Source of the DNA: an uncultured Sulfurovum sp.
Lineage (GTDB): Bacteria; Campylobacterota; Campylobacteria; Campylobacterales; Sulfurovaceae
Length of the DNA stretch: 64,000 bases
Reading direction: 5' to 3'
Assembly (NCBI GenBank): GCA_902727895.1
Contig: CACVAP010000092.1
Coordinates: forward strand, 1 to 64,000
Shown: one piece after another, positions 43,002 to 51,165 of the stretch
Numbering within the stretch: the first letter of the stretch is position 1
Layout of the letters: each line of letters opens with the position of its first letter
The notes under the pieces: generated by a model
The model's database searches: none
What the model was told of the DNA's origin: nothing
The model's input: the letters and a program-made list of their open reading frames with translations, nothing else
Made by a program: the position numbers and the translations under genes

Positions 43002-43604
43002 TTATATTAGGGAATTATACTCTATTAAGAGGTTGACTCTTGCTTGTTTCTCATATTTCTCATAAAAGTGGCTAGTTTTATAAATATTTTTTTGCTCTAG
43101 AAAATGTTTTAAAACTTTTTTACGTCCACCAAAATAAGTAATATCATCATAGATAACATACTCGTTTCGTACATTTTGAGCGTAGGCTTGATAATTTACT
43201 GTATTTGAACCTAAGATACTTAAGTCAGCATCTAAAAACAGAGCATTTTCAGGGTTAGAGGCTTTATGTGTTTTGGTCTCTATTATGAGTTGAGATACTT
43301 TTTGGATTAGTTTTATAGGTACAGTTAATTGTTTTAGTCGTTTTTGAGCTAACAGCGCAGATTGCTCTTCGTTTTCATTACTTTTAGCATCATAAACAAT
43401 GTCATGGTAAAAAGTAGCAAAGGATAAAAGAGGTGTTATCTTTATGCTTTCAAGTTCTTTATAAATATGTTCAAGGTGCTGTAATGTATGGTAGTATCTA
43501 TCTTCTGTAGAATGTCTTTGAGCTATCTCTTCCCAGAGTGTGTGAATAAGCTTTTTATCTTTACAATAGTTTTGGCATAAAGTTTTAAATTTGTTTTCTA
43601 ACAT
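43002..43604 (-). CDS. HD-domain phosphohydrolase-like protein (COG4339 type)
   Basis: 200 residues, with the HD-type motifs RYYHTLQHLEHIY near residue 37 and FATFYHDIVYD near residue 62, then FLDADLSILG near 122. These are the metal-binding residues of a putative phosphohydrolase. The substrate of this family is not known. A palindrome that resembles a Fur-type operator lies 25-46 bases upstream of its start. Confidence 0.8.
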   Translation of the reverse strand: MLENKFKTLCQNYCKDKKLIHTLWEEIAQRHSTEDRYYHTLQHLEHIYKELESIKITPLLSFATFYHDIVYDAKSNENEEQSALLAQKRLKQLTVPIKLIQKVSQLIIETKTHKASNPENALFLDADLSILGSNTVNYQAYAQNVRNEYVIYDDITYFGGRKKVLKHFLEQKNIYKTSHFYEKYEKQARVNLLIEYNSLI

Positions 43605-43628
43605 AGGTTATAATAATAGAAACTCCTT

Positions 43629-43650
43629 AAGAACGATAACTATCATTCTT
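43629..43650. promoter_or_regulatory. Fur-like palindrome
   Basis: AAGAA, GATA, TATC and TTCTT are arranged as a nearly perfect 22-bp inverted repeat (AAGAA-C-GATA-AC-TATC-A-TTCTT). The central part matches the GATAA/ATC style of Fur boxes. It sits upstream of the minus-strand HD gene. Confidence 0.4.
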
Positions 43651-43655
43651 GTCAA

Positions 43656-43910
43656 TCATCTCAGTATTGTTTGTTTTCCATTTAGATTGTCTAGCAAAAA
43701 CAGATTCAAATGTCTTTTTTTATTAGAATCATAGATAAGGGTTACAAAGGCACCCGAATTATCATTCATGAGTTTGATATTGGTACGATTTTTGTTAAAA
43801 ATATCTAAATTAGAACGTGAAGCTACGGCGATAGGGACACCTTTTAGCTCAGGATTAATGGAGCGTTCAGCTGATGTAAAAAATGAGTCAATCTCGATGT
43901 GTAAATACAT
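43656..43910 (-). pseudogene. Y-family DNA polymerase fragment (UmuC/DinB-like)
   Basis: 84 residues that match only the N-terminus of a Y-family translesion polymerase. HIEIDSFFTSAERSINPELKGVPIAVASRSNLDIF carries the catalytic Asp and steric-gate region, followed by NTERM-typical NDNSGAFVTLIY. The frame stops after NGKQTILR, near where an ITTASYEARA-like motif would be expected. The palm, finger and little-finger domains are gone and no remnant follows at lower coordinates. It is a decayed gene rather than a working polymerase. Confidence 0.65.
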
Positions 43911-44014
43911 ATTATTAAGTATACTTAAGGTTTTTTATAAACTTTAAAAATAGGTCAAATTGTCATATTTTAATTTTTTACTAAGAATTATGGGGTAGTT
44001 TCAAATTAACAAGT

Positions 44015-44020
44015 TATAAT
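44015..44020 (+). promoter_or_regulatory. -10 box of the cold-shock gene
   Basis: TATAAT 125 bases before the csp start. Transcription near 44027 leaves a 5' leader of about 118 bases. Confidence 0.65.
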
Positions 44021-44026
44021 ATGCCT

Positions 44027-44144
44027 AGATGAAAGATGAGTGTGGAAATATATTTCTTCTCAATTTGGATTCGACTTGATCTGAAGTATTGCATTCTTAT
44101 GCAATTATTTTAGAGAAGTTATATATTTACAATAAGGTATTACA
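44027..44144 (+). promoter_or_regulatory. Long cold-shock 5' leader
   Basis: The leader holds a 7-bp hairpin, ATTGCAT (44088-44094) / ATGCAAT (44099-44105), with a TCTT loop. A TTCTTCTC upstream can pair with the GAGAAG at 44113. Alternative folds of long leaders control translation by temperature in known csp mRNAs; that role is inferred here. Confidence 0.45.
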
Positions 44145-44363
44145 ATGGCAGAATTAGTTAACGGTAGTGTTAAATGGTTTAACGACGAAAAAGGTTATGG
44201 ATTTATCGAGCAAAATGGTGGAGGTCCGGATGTATTTGTACATTTCAGACAAGTAAACAACCCAAGTGGTGGTAGAGTAACTCTAGCAGACGGTCAAGCT
44301 GTAACATTCGAAATCGGTGAAGGTCAAAAAGGCCCTCAAGCTGAAAACGTAACAGCAGTATAA
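44145..44363 (+). CDS. csp: Cold-shock domain protein
   Basis: 72 residues, one CSD/OB fold. It begins [18 protein letters not shown], with RNP1 KGYGFIEQ, then RNP2 DVFVHFRQV near residue 30. It binds single-stranded RNA/DNA and melts RNA structure. It has its own promoter and a long structured leader and ends at a strong hairpin, so it is a single-gene unit. Confidence 0.95.
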   Translation: MAELVNGSVKWFNDEKGYGFIEQNGGGPDVFVHFRQVNNPSGGRVTLADGQAVTFEIGEGQKGPQAENVTAV

Positions 44364-44375
44364 TTTTACTGCTTT

Positions 44376-44400
44376 GTAAAGGTAGATTTTCTACCTTTAC
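44376..44400 (+). terminator. Terminator after csp
   Basis: GTAAAGGTAG (44376-44385) / CTACCTTTAC (44391-44400) with an ATTTT loop, followed by a pyrimidine-rich tract ending in TTTTTT. Confidence 0.75.
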
Positions 44401-44477
44401 TCCTCTCTCTTTTTTAAAATCTTCTAAAACACTTATCTAATTAAAATAAACATTAAACTATATAACATATTTTTGGC

Positions 44478-44483
44478 TATAAT
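44478..44483 (+). promoter_or_regulatory. -10 box before the prenyltransferase gene
   Basis: TATAAT 25 bases before the ATG at 44508. The short leader has no strong Shine-Dalgarno. Confidence 0.55.
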
Positions 44484-44507
44484 ACTGCCAAAAAAACAAG
44501 AATATAT

Positions 44508-45356
44508 ATGCAAAAATTTGAAGCTTATCTTAAAGCAAATTTACCAACCGTAGAGACTTTTCACCCACACTATAATGATGCTTTAGCTAGCATGCTATTA
44601 GCTGGAGGTAAACGGTTTAGACCCATGTTACTATTATCTGTAGTTGAAGCTTATGAACCTTTACTGTATGAAGGGGCGTTAGCACCTGCTTTAGCATTGG
44701 AGTTTTTACATACATATTCACTTATTCATGATGACTTACCAGCCATGGATGATGCTCCTCTACGTAGAGGGTTTGAAACGCTACATGTAACTTATGATGA
44801 TGCAACAGCTATTTTAATTGGGGATGCACTCAATACAGAAGCTTTTTATCATATTTCCAAAGCAGCTTTACGGGATGATGTAAAGGTAAAACTTGTAGAG
44901 TTATTGGCGCGTGATGGTGGGACGTACGGTATGGTTTTAGGACAGTCTATTGATATTCATTTTGAGAATACTCCTTTAACTCTAGAACAAGTAAAAATAT
45001 TACATACAAATAAAACAGCCAAGCTTATTGCTACTTCCTTACTTATGGGTGCAGTAATTGTAGGGCTTGAAAAGTCTAAACAAGAAGCATTATATGCTTT
45101 TGGTATTGACTTAGGTTTACTTTTCCAGATTCAAGATGACATTATAGATGAAACACATACAGAAGAAGAAGCTGGTAAAACCACAGGTAATGATGATGAG
45201 AAAAACTCTTTTATAAATTTAATTGGTTTAGAAAAAACAATTGAAGAAGCTGAGGAATTAGCAAAACATTTAGAAGAAGAGTTTGCTAAGTTTGATGATG
45301 TTTTACAAGATGGCTTAAAGGCCAGTGTAATTAAATATTTATATCGGCATAGATAG
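44508..45356 (+). CDS. ispA: Polyprenyl diphosphate synthase (FPP/GGPP type)
   Basis: 282-residue trans-prenyltransferase. The first Asp-rich motif, DDLPAMDDAPLRRG, is near residue 80, and the second, IQDDIID, near residue 210. LAGGKRFRPMLLLSV near 30 binds diphosphate. It makes a C15 or C20 isoprenoid diphosphate for quinones and undecaprenyl carriers. The length of the small side-chain region before the first motif suggests FPP or GGPP; I cannot decide which. It is followed by a hairpin and tkt. Confidence 0.9.
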   Translation: MQKFEAYLKANLPTVETFHPHYNDALASMLLAGGKRFRPMLLLSVVEAYEPLLYEGALAPALALEFLHTYSLIHDDLPAMDDAPLRRGFETLHVTYDDATAILIGDALNTEAFYHISKAALRDDVKVKLVELLARDGGTYGMVLGQSIDIHFENTPLTLEQVKILHTNKTAKLIATSLLMGAVIVGLEKSKQEALYAFGIDLGLLFQIQDDIIDETHTEEEAGKTTGNDDEKNSFINLIGLEKTIEEAEELAKHLEEEFAKFDDVLQDGLKASVIKYLYRHR

Positions 45357-45361
45357 GTTCG

Positions 45362-45430
45362 AATTTATCGAACTTGTTTGTCGTAGGCTTAAACATTTAA
45401 ATTATTGGATTTGAATGTTTAAACCTACTT
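45362..45430 (+). terminator. Two hairpins between ispA and tkt
   Basis: GTTCGA / TCGAAC lies at the start. A larger one is GTAGGCTTAAACATT (45383-45397) / AATGTTTAAACCTAC (45414-45428), 15 bp with one mismatch, ending in TTTT. The second looks like an intrinsic terminator or leader structure just before the tkt ribosome binding site. Confidence 0.55.
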
Positions 45431-45446
45431 TTCTTAAGGAATAAAA

Positions 45447-47393
45447 ATGGAAATGACAGAACAGAATAAAATGCGTAAAAAAATGGCGAATACCATTCGT
45501 TTTTTAGCAGCAGATATGGTACAAAAAGCAAACTCAGGACACCCCGGTGCACCAATGGGTTTAGCAGACATTGCTGTGGTTCTTGGTGAACACTTAAAAC
45601 ATAATCCTAAAAATTCTAAATGGCTAAACCGTGACCGTTTGGTATTTTCTGGTGGACATGGGTCTTCATTGATTTATTCTCTTTTACACCTTTGGGGTTA
45701 TGATGATGTTTCTTTGGAAGACTTAAAACAGTTTAGACAACTTGATTCTAAAACACCAGGTCACCCAGAGTATGGACATACAGATGGTATTGAAATTACA
45801 ACGGGACCACTTGGACAAGGTATTGCGAATGCTGTTGGTTTTGCTATGGCTGCAAAATACACAGGACATCAAGTAAACTCTGAAACATGCGAACTCATAG
45901 ATCATAAAGTTTACTGTTTATGTGGAGATGGTGACTTACAAGAGGGAATTTCTTATGAAGCATGTTCTCTTGCTGGACATAATAATCTTGACAATTTAGT
46001 ACTTATTTATGATTCAAACTGTATTACCATTGAAGGAGATACAAGTATTGCTTGGTCTGAAGATGTAGAAGGTAGATTTATAGCACAAGGTTGGGATGTT
46101 AAGAAGATTAATGGTCACTGTTATGATGATATTGAAGAAGTTTTAAATAATGTTAAAACAGCTACTAAGCCTACGATTATTATTGCAAATACTATTATTG
46201 GTAGAGGGGCAATGGAGCTTGAAGGAACACATCATACACATGGTGCGCCTCTTGGTGAAAAAATTATTGCTGAGTCAAAAGCTAAAGAGGGTTTTCCTGC
46301 TGAGAGTTTTCATATTCCAGAAGATGTTTTAGTACGTTTTAGAACAGCGATTGAACTTGGTGAGCTTTATGAGAAAGAGTGGATTCACAGACATAAAGAA
46401 GCACCACTTATTGAACAAAATGGCGCAATGGACAGACTACTTAAGCCTGATTTTTCAGCGATTGAGTTTCCTGACTTTTCAGAAAATAAAGAGATGGCAA
46501 CCAGAGATTCAAATGGTAAAATTTTAAATGCCATTGCTAAAGCTGTACCAAGCTTTGTAGGTGGTTCAGCAGATTTAGCACCTTCAAATAAAACAGAATT
46601 AAAAGAGATGGGTGAATTTCCAAAAGGAAGAAACATGCATTTTGGAATTAGAGAGCATTCTATGGCTGCCATTACTAATGCAATGGCGCTTTATGGAACA
46701 GTTATTCCTTTTAATGCTACTTTCTTTGTTTTCTCTGATTACCTCAAACCAGCAGCAAGAATTGCAGCGTTAACAAGTATTCAAAATTTCTTTGTTTGGA
46801 CACATGATAGTATTGGTGTAGGTGAAGATGGACCAACACATGAGCCTATTGAACACATGAGCCAATTTAGAGCTTTACCAAACTTTTATGTTTGGAGACC
46901 AGCTGATGCTACTGAAAATGTGGAAGCTTGGAAAACGGCTTTAACAATGAATGCTCCTCATGGTTTTGTTTTGTCTCGTCAGAAATTACAGACACTTAAA
47001 CCAGAAAAAGCATTTGGAGAAGTTTCAAAAGGTGCTTACCTTGTAAAAGAACGTGCTGGCGCTGGTGTAACACTTATGGCATCTGGTTCAGAGTTGATGT
47101 TATGTCTTAATGCTGCTTGTGATTTAGAAAAAGAAGGAATCAAAGCAAATGTTGTTTCAGTTCCTTGTCTTGATCTTTTTAATGAACAAGATGCAGAATA
47201 TAAATCACAAGTAATTAAAGCCAATACAAAAGTTTTAGCTGTTGAAGCAGCAACGGCTGTTGAGTATTATAGATATGCTGATGATGTTCTTGGTATGGAA
47301 GGCTTTGGTGCTTCTGCTCCAGCTGATTTACTCTTTAAAAAGTTTGGATTTACTGTTGAAAATGTAGTTAAAAGAGCAATGGCATTGGTTTAA
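45447..47393 (+). CDS. tkt: Transketolase
   Basis: ThDP enzyme of the non-oxidative pentose phosphate pathway, 648 residues. The ThDP/Mg motif is GDGDLQEGISYEA near residue 155, and SGHPGAPMGLADIAVVL near residue 28 is the N-terminal hallmark. The Pyr domain has FFVFSDYLKPAARIAAL near 425, and the catalytic glutamate region is HFGIREHSMAAI. AAGGA precedes the start by 6 bases. The C-terminal domain ends APADLLFKKFGFTVENVVKRA. Confidence 0.97.
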   Translation: MEMTEQNKMRKKMANTIRFLAADMVQKANSGHPGAPMGLADIAVVLGEHLKHNPKNSKWLNRDRLVFSGGHGSSLIYSLLHLWGYDDVSLEDLKQFRQLDSKTPGHPEYGHTDGIEITTGPLGQGIANAVGFAMAAKYTGHQVNSETCELIDHKVYCLCGDGDLQEGISYEACSLAGHNNLDNLVLIYDSNCITIEGDTSIAWSEDVEGRFIAQGWDVKKINGHCYDDIEEVLNNVKTATKPTIIIANTIIGRGAMELEGTHHTHGAPLGEKIIAESKAKEGFPAESFHIPEDVLVRFRTAIELGELYEKEWIHRHKEAPLIEQNGAMDRLLKPDFSAIEFPDFSENKEMATRDSNGKILNAIAKAVPSFVGGSADLAPSNKTELKEMGEFPKGRNMHFGIREHSMAAITNAMALYGTVIPFNATFFVFSDYLKPAARIAALTSIQNFFVWTHDSIGVGEDGPTHEPIEHMSQFRALPNFYVWRPADATENVEAWKTALTMNAPHGFVLSRQKLQTLKPEKAFGEVSKGAYLVKERAGAGVTLMASGSELMLCLNAACDLEKEGIKANVVSVPCLDLFNEQDAEYKSQVIKANTKVLAVEAATAVEYYRYADDVLGMEGFGASAPADLLFKKFGFTVENVVKRAMALV

Positions 47394-47500
47394 AATTTAA
47401 TTAGACTTAAGATAAATAGAAAAAATAAATATAATGGTTTACTCTTTGTTTACCATTAATATCTATAATACGATAAATAAAATATAAAGGTAATAAATAT

Positions 47501-48304
47501 ATGATTAAAAATATCGCATTAGCATCTATGATGCTTTTAACAATTGGACAAGCAAAAGATTACGGAACTGTAAATGGTGAAAAGATTACAGAAACAGATA
47601 TTTCAGTAACGATTGGTCAATCTGGTATGAAGTATGAGACTTTAGATGATGCTATGAAAAAAAGAGTTTTAGATATGGTAGTAGATAGAAAGCTTATTAC
47701 TCAAGCTGCTGAGAAATCAGATATTGAAAAATCAAAAGATTATTTATCTCAACTTGAGGAAGTTAAAAGAGAATTATTACTTAATATCTGGATGAAAAAT
47801 GAGATGAAAGCTTTAGAAGATGGTCTTTCAGAAGATAAAGTTAAAAAACATTATGAAGATAATAAAGCTAAATTCTCAGATCCTAAAAAATTAGAAGCAC
47901 GTCATATTCTAGTAAAAGAAGAATCTGAGGGTACAGCATTAATTAAAGAATTAGATGCTGCTAAAGATAAGAAAGCTAAATTTATTGAATTGGCTAAATC
48001 TAAGTCAACTGGTCCTTCTGGTAAAGACGGTGGCGATCTAGGTTGGTTTGAACTAGATAGAATGGTTCCTGAATTTTCAGCTGCAGCAGATAAGTTGAAA
48101 GTAGGTGAATATACCAAGACACCCGTTAAAACACAATTTGGTTTTCACCTTATTATGTTAGATGGTAAAAAAGAAGCCACAGCCAAGCCATTTGAGGTTG
48201 TAAAAGATCAAATCACAAATGAATTAGCTGGAGAAGCATTTGCTCAAAGTATGAAAGCAAAGACTGATGCACTTAGAAAATCTGCAAAGATTGAATTGAA
48301 GTAA
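47501..48304 (+). CDS. Periplasmic parvulin-type prolyl isomerase (Peb4-like)
   Basis: 267 residues with a short signal peptide (ending GQAKDY near 18). An N-terminal helical SurA-like part (residues 20-125) is followed by a PpiC domain near 130-225 (LEARHILVKEE, GGDLGWFELDRMVPEF, VKTQFGFHLIML). It matches Peb4/CBF2 of Campylobacter, a chaperone for outer-membrane proteins. It has its own AT-rich upstream region and a terminator. Confidence 0.88.
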   Translation: MIKNIALASMMLLTIGQAKDYGTVNGEKITETDISVTIGQSGMKYETLDDAMKKRVLDMVVDRKLITQAAEKSDIEKSKDYLSQLEEVKRELLLNIWMKNEMKALEDGLSEDKVKKHYEDNKAKFSDPKKLEARHILVKEESEGTALIKELDAAKDKKAKFIELAKSKSTGPSGKDGGDLGWFELDRMVPEFSAAADKLKVGEYTKTPVKTQFGFHLIMLDGKKEATAKPFEVVKDQITNELAGEAFAQSMKAKTDALRKSAKIELK

Positions 48305-48322
48305 ATTCTATATTATTTAAAT

Positions 48323-48344
48323 AAGAGGTGAATTTTCACCTCTT
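48323..48344 (+). terminator. Terminator after the parvulin gene
   Basis: AAGAGGTGAA (48323-48332) / TTCACCTCTT (48335-48344), followed by a T-rich tail, 19 bases after the stop. Confidence 0.8.
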
Positions 48345-48490
48345 TATCTTATTCTCTTAAAATTCTCTATTTTTAACTCCCCCTTTATTTTTTCTTTTCT
48401 TCTTATCCTTTATATAGCTGCCCTTTTAACAAATACATAATCTATAAAAATTTCTAAAGGAAAAAAATCATTCTCTAAGTTTCAAAGGAA

Positions 48491-48517
48491 TATAATTACT
48501 AAAGGATAAAGATTATC
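48491..48517 (+). promoter_or_regulatory. Promoter with PerR/Fur-like box before rubrerythrin
   Basis: TATAAT at 48491-48496 is followed by a GATAA-AGA-TTATC inverted repeat (48505-48517) at the expected transcription start. Such an operator would fit peroxide or iron control (PerR/Fur), as seen for related genes in Campylobacter; this is inference. Confidence 0.5.
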
Positions 48518-48544
48518 TTTTATAAAAAACTGAAGGATTTTAAA

Positions 48545-49204
48545 ATGAGACAATATGAGAGCTATAAATGTAATAAATGTGGAAACGAAATAGAAGTACA
48601 AGAAGTTGGTGGTGGAGCATTGTCTTGTTGTGGTCAAGAGATGGAGATGGTAACTGAAAACTTAACTGCTGTAAACCTTATGAAGGCATTTGCTGGTGAG
48701 AGTCAAGCTAGAAATAAATATGAGTTTTTTGCAGATGTAGCTTACGAAGAGGGTTTACATAGAATCGCAAGACACTTTCAAGAAGCAGCAAATAATGAAA
48801 AATACCATGCAATGGCAGAGTATAAAGCTTACAACAAAATGGTAAAAGGTATTGATTTGGATTCGACACAGAAAAACCTTATTTATGCAGCTGATGGTGA
48901 GCGTTATGAACATGAAGAGATGTACCCTAACTTTGCAGCCATTGCGAAAGAAGAAGGTTTAGCTGATATTGCACGATTGTTTAGAGCCATTGGTAAAGTA
49001 GAAGTTGAGCATGAACGAGAGTACTTAGAACTAAAAGCTGCATTAGAAGCAGAAGGCTTCTTTGATAGTGAAGAGAATGAAGAATATATTTGTGAAGTCT
49101 GTGGACATGTACATAGAGGTAAAAAAGCTCCTAAAGCTTGTCCATTATGTAAAGCTGGGCAAGAGTACTTTAAAAAAGCATCGAAAGATGTAACAGTAGC
49201 CTAA
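48545..49204 (+). CDS. Desulforubrerythrin-type peroxidase
   Basis: 219 residues with three iron sites. The N-terminal desulforedoxin-like knuckle is CNKC (9-12) plus CC near 28. A rubrerythrin four-helix diiron domain follows (ESQARNKYEFFAD near 52, EKYHAMAEY, and EVEHEREYLE near 156). The C-terminal rubredoxin is CEVCGHVH and CPLCKAG near 181-200. This three-domain layout is the one described in Campylobacter jejuni, where it reduces hydrogen peroxide. First of a redox-gene group. Confidence 0.92.
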   Translation: MRQYESYKCNKCGNEIEVQEVGGGALSCCGQEMEMVTENLTAVNLMKAFAGESQARNKYEFFADVAYEEGLHRIARHFQEAANNEKYHAMAEYKAYNKMVKGIDLDSTQKNLIYAADGERYEHEEMYPNFAAIAKEEGLADIARLFRAIGKVEVEHEREYLELKAALEAEGFFDSEENEEYICEVCGHVHRGKKAPKACPLCKAGQEYFKKASKDVTVA

Positions 49205-49214
49205 TTAAAAACTA

Positions 49215-49243
49215 GGTTTTAGGAGAATAACTCTTCTAAAACC
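49215..49243. terminator. Hairpin between rubrerythrin and the minus-strand peroxiredoxin
   Basis: GGTTTTAG-GAG (49215-49225) / CTC-TT-CTAAAACC (49231-49243), an 11-bp stem with a small bulge in a convergent gap; probably a shared terminator. Confidence 0.6.
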
Positions 49244-49258
49244 AATCAGCTAAGCTTA

Positions 49259-49984
49259 TTACTTCTCTTTTGATATTTTTATCAAGGCATCAATAATATC
49301 TTTGGGTTCCATACGAACTTTATAGTTTGTTTGTGCCTGCATTGCTCTAACAACTCCCTGAGTATCAATAACAAAAGTACCAGGGACTGGTAATGCCGTA
49401 TGGTTTTTACCATTGTATGCTTCTATATCAAGCCCATTTTTCTTGTATACAGCTAGTAGCTCTTTAGATAATTCAAAGTATAATTTATACTCTTTCATAA
49501 CACTGTTATTGACGTCACTTAGAATTTCAAAGGGATAAGCATCTTTTTTTATTTGTTCTTCTGATTTATCTGCCTTTTGTGGTGTTATGGCAATTAACTG
49601 AGCATCATATTTTTTAAATTCACTCAGACTTTGGCTTAGTACACCAAGGTGCATATTACAATAAGGACACCAAGCACCACGATAAAAAACAAGAACAACT
49701 GGACCTTTTTTAAGCTCAGCTGTGAGATTAACTTCTTTGCCAAAAGCGTTTGTTAGGCTAAATTCTGGTGCTTTTCCACCAATCTGTATTCCTGGGTTTG
49801 GAAATGATTGAGCCAAAGATACACTCTCTTGTTTCATAACTTTCTGTTCTTTTGGAGAGAACTTAGCAGGAGATTCTGACCTCTTTACCATGAACTTATC
49901 GAAAGATTCTTGGTAACTGGCTACTTCTGTAGCTTGAAGCATAGTAAATGCAATCAAGCATAAAACTAAGATGATATTACGCAT
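49259..49984 (-). CDS. Secreted peroxiredoxin-like (AhpC/TSA) protein
   Basis: 241 residues with a signal peptide ending near residue 18 (LQATEV). The AhpC/TSA fold starts near 68 (GGKAPEFSLTNAFGKEVNL), and the active-site region is VLVFYRGAWCPYCNMHLG near 96-113. CPYC lies where the peroxidatic cysteine sits, with a nearby resolving cysteine. A C-terminal part ending DALIKISKEK follows. It likely acts on peroxides in the periplasm. A DsrE-like gene precedes it on the same strand, 27 bases away. Confidence 0.82.
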   Translation of the reverse strand: MRNIILVLCLIAFTMLQATEVASYQESFDKFMVKRSESPAKFSPKEQKVMKQESVSLAQSFPNPGIQIGGKAPEFSLTNAFGKEVNLTAELKKGPVVLVFYRGAWCPYCNMHLGVLSQSLSEFKKYDAQLIAITPQKADKSEEQIKKDAYPFEILSDVNNSVMKEYKLYFELSKELLAVYKKNGLDIEAYNGKNHTALPVPGTFVIDTQGVVRAMQAQTNYKVRMEPKDIIDALIKISKEK

Positions 49985-50011
49985 AATTTTTTCCTTTAAT
50001 TTATTTTGATA

Positions 50012-50350
50012 CTAAATCGTTATGAGATGATTTTTATTTTTAATCAGCTGAGTCAATGGTTTACCCCATGCTATTAGCTCAATGCCTTGAGCTAAAAGAG
50101 CTTGTGTTGTTCCTAAGTCTTCAGCACATTTGACACAACTAGAAAACTTTACACCTGCCTTTTGAGCTTCTGCTACTAATTTTTGTATATGTTCATTTTC
50201 AGCGACAAGTTTTGAAGTTGCACCCCAAATGATAATGGTGATTTCATCCCACAGTTTAAACTCCATTGTTTTTGTTGCATACAACAGTAACATATGTTCG
50301 GCTGTTAAAACGTTATCGTTCGTCCATAAGACATGTAATTTATTGTCCAT
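50012..50350 (-). CDS. DsrE-family protein
   Basis: 112 residues with the DsrE/TusD-like fold: KLHVLWTNDNVLTAEHMLLLYA at the N-terminus, WDEITIIIWGATSKLVAE near 34, and VKFSSCVKCAEDLG near 71-84 with a CxxC pair. Related proteins carry sulfur as persulfide or act in thiol chemistry. It lies directly upstream of the secreted peroxiredoxin-like gene, likely in one operon. Confidence 0.78.
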   Translation of the reverse strand: MDNKLHVLWTNDNVLTAEHMLLLYATKTMEFKLWDEITIIIWGATSKLVAENEHIQKLVAEAQKAGVKFSSCVKCAEDLGTTQALLAQGIELIAWGKPLTQLIKNKNHLITI

Positions 50351-50558
50351 AATATTTTCCTTTTGTTTTGTTTTATTTTTTAGAAATCATCTTATAATGC
50401 CGAATATACTCTTTAATAATGTCTATTTATAGAAACTTTATTAAAAACAAAAAACCTCTGTATTAGAGGAAAATTTCCTCCCATTATTTTTTTCTTTTTC
50501 ATTTACCTAATGCGATTCTTTCACGATTTTCCTTGGATATGATTAATCAAGACAAATA

Positions 50559-50598
50559 ATAAGTTACTAAAATAACTTATGTCAAATTATAAGTAACT
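50559..50598. promoter_or_regulatory. Inverted and direct repeats before the ferritin-like gene
   Basis: ATAAGTTA (50559-50566), spacer CTAAAA, TAACTTAT (50573-50580) is a perfect 8-6-8 inverted repeat. A third, related half-site, ATAAGTAACTT, stands at about 50588-50598. The set ends a few bases before AAAGGA and the start codon, so it could be an operator cluster. Confidence 0.5.
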
Positions 50599-50613
50599 TC
50601 AAAAGGATAAGTC

Positions 50614-51102
50614 ATGACACAACGAGGAAATGTAATTATTAAAGCTTTAGAGACAGCTGAGACGATAAGAATGCTAAACAAAGTTTACGCAGATTCGTGG
50701 TTGGCTTATCATCAATACTTAATGGAAGCGAAAGTTGTTAAGGGTATTAGAAAGAGTGACGTAAAAGCAAAACTTAGACAACTGGCTAATGATGAACTAA
50801 GACATGTACATATGATCTCTGATAGAATTATTGAGTTAGGAAGTACACCGATAGATAGTCCAAGTGATTGGACAGAGCATACAAATACTGGTTATGAAAC
50901 GTCAAGTTCTTTTGATGAGCTTTCTATTTTAGACCTTGCTATTAAAAGTGCAGAAGGTAGTGTTTATGTTTATTCAGGTTTAGCTGCTATGTTACAAAAT
51001 AAAGACATAATTACTTATGAGTTGGTAAATGAAATTTTGGCTGATGAAGTTGAAAATGAAGAAGATTTACAAGAACTTTATAATCATATTGAGAAGAGTT
51101 AG
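50614..51102 (+). CDS. Ferritin-like (Dps/bacterioferritin-related) protein
   Basis: 162 residues of a four-helix ferritin-like fold. Helix motifs: ADSWLAYHQYLMEAKVVKG near 26-44, LRQLANDELRHVHMISDRI near 55-73 with the ExxH-type diiron ligands, and ILADEVENEEDLQELYNHI near 141-159. The spacing resembles DPSL/bacterioferritin relatives that handle iron or peroxide. It lies near the other oxidative-stress genes and has its own operator-like repeat and terminator. Confidence 0.78.
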   Translation: MTQRGNVIIKALETAETIRMLNKVYADSWLAYHQYLMEAKVVKGIRKSDVKAKLRQLANDELRHVHMISDRIIELGSTPIDSPSDWTEHTNTGYETSSSFDELSILDLAIKSAEGSVYVYSGLAAMLQNKDIITYELVNEILADEVENEEDLQELYNHIEKS

Positions 51103-51123
51103 AGTTAGATTTAACTCTAACTC
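51096..51123 (+). terminator. Strong hairpin after the ferritin-like gene
   Basis: GAGTTAGAGTTA (51096-51107), loop GATT, TAACTCTAACTC (51112-51123): a perfect 12-bp stem that starts inside the last codons of the gene. Confidence 0.75.
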
Positions 51124-51146
51124 AAGTTCAAAAAAGCTAAAAAGAG

Positions 51147-51165
51147 TGTTGAGCTTAACTCAACA
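51147..51165 (-). terminator. Terminator of the minus-strand MFS gene
   Basis: TGTTGAG / CTCAACA with a 5-base loop. Read on the minus strand it is followed by a T-rich tail (CTCTTTTTAGCTTTTTT). It overlaps the stop codon of the gene. Confidence 0.65.

Noticed and set aside
45357-45380. GGTTCGAAT-like string suggestive of a tRNA T-arm.
   Set aside because: It is part of a simple GTTCGA/TCGAAC hairpin; no acceptor or anticodon stem or CCA end is present.
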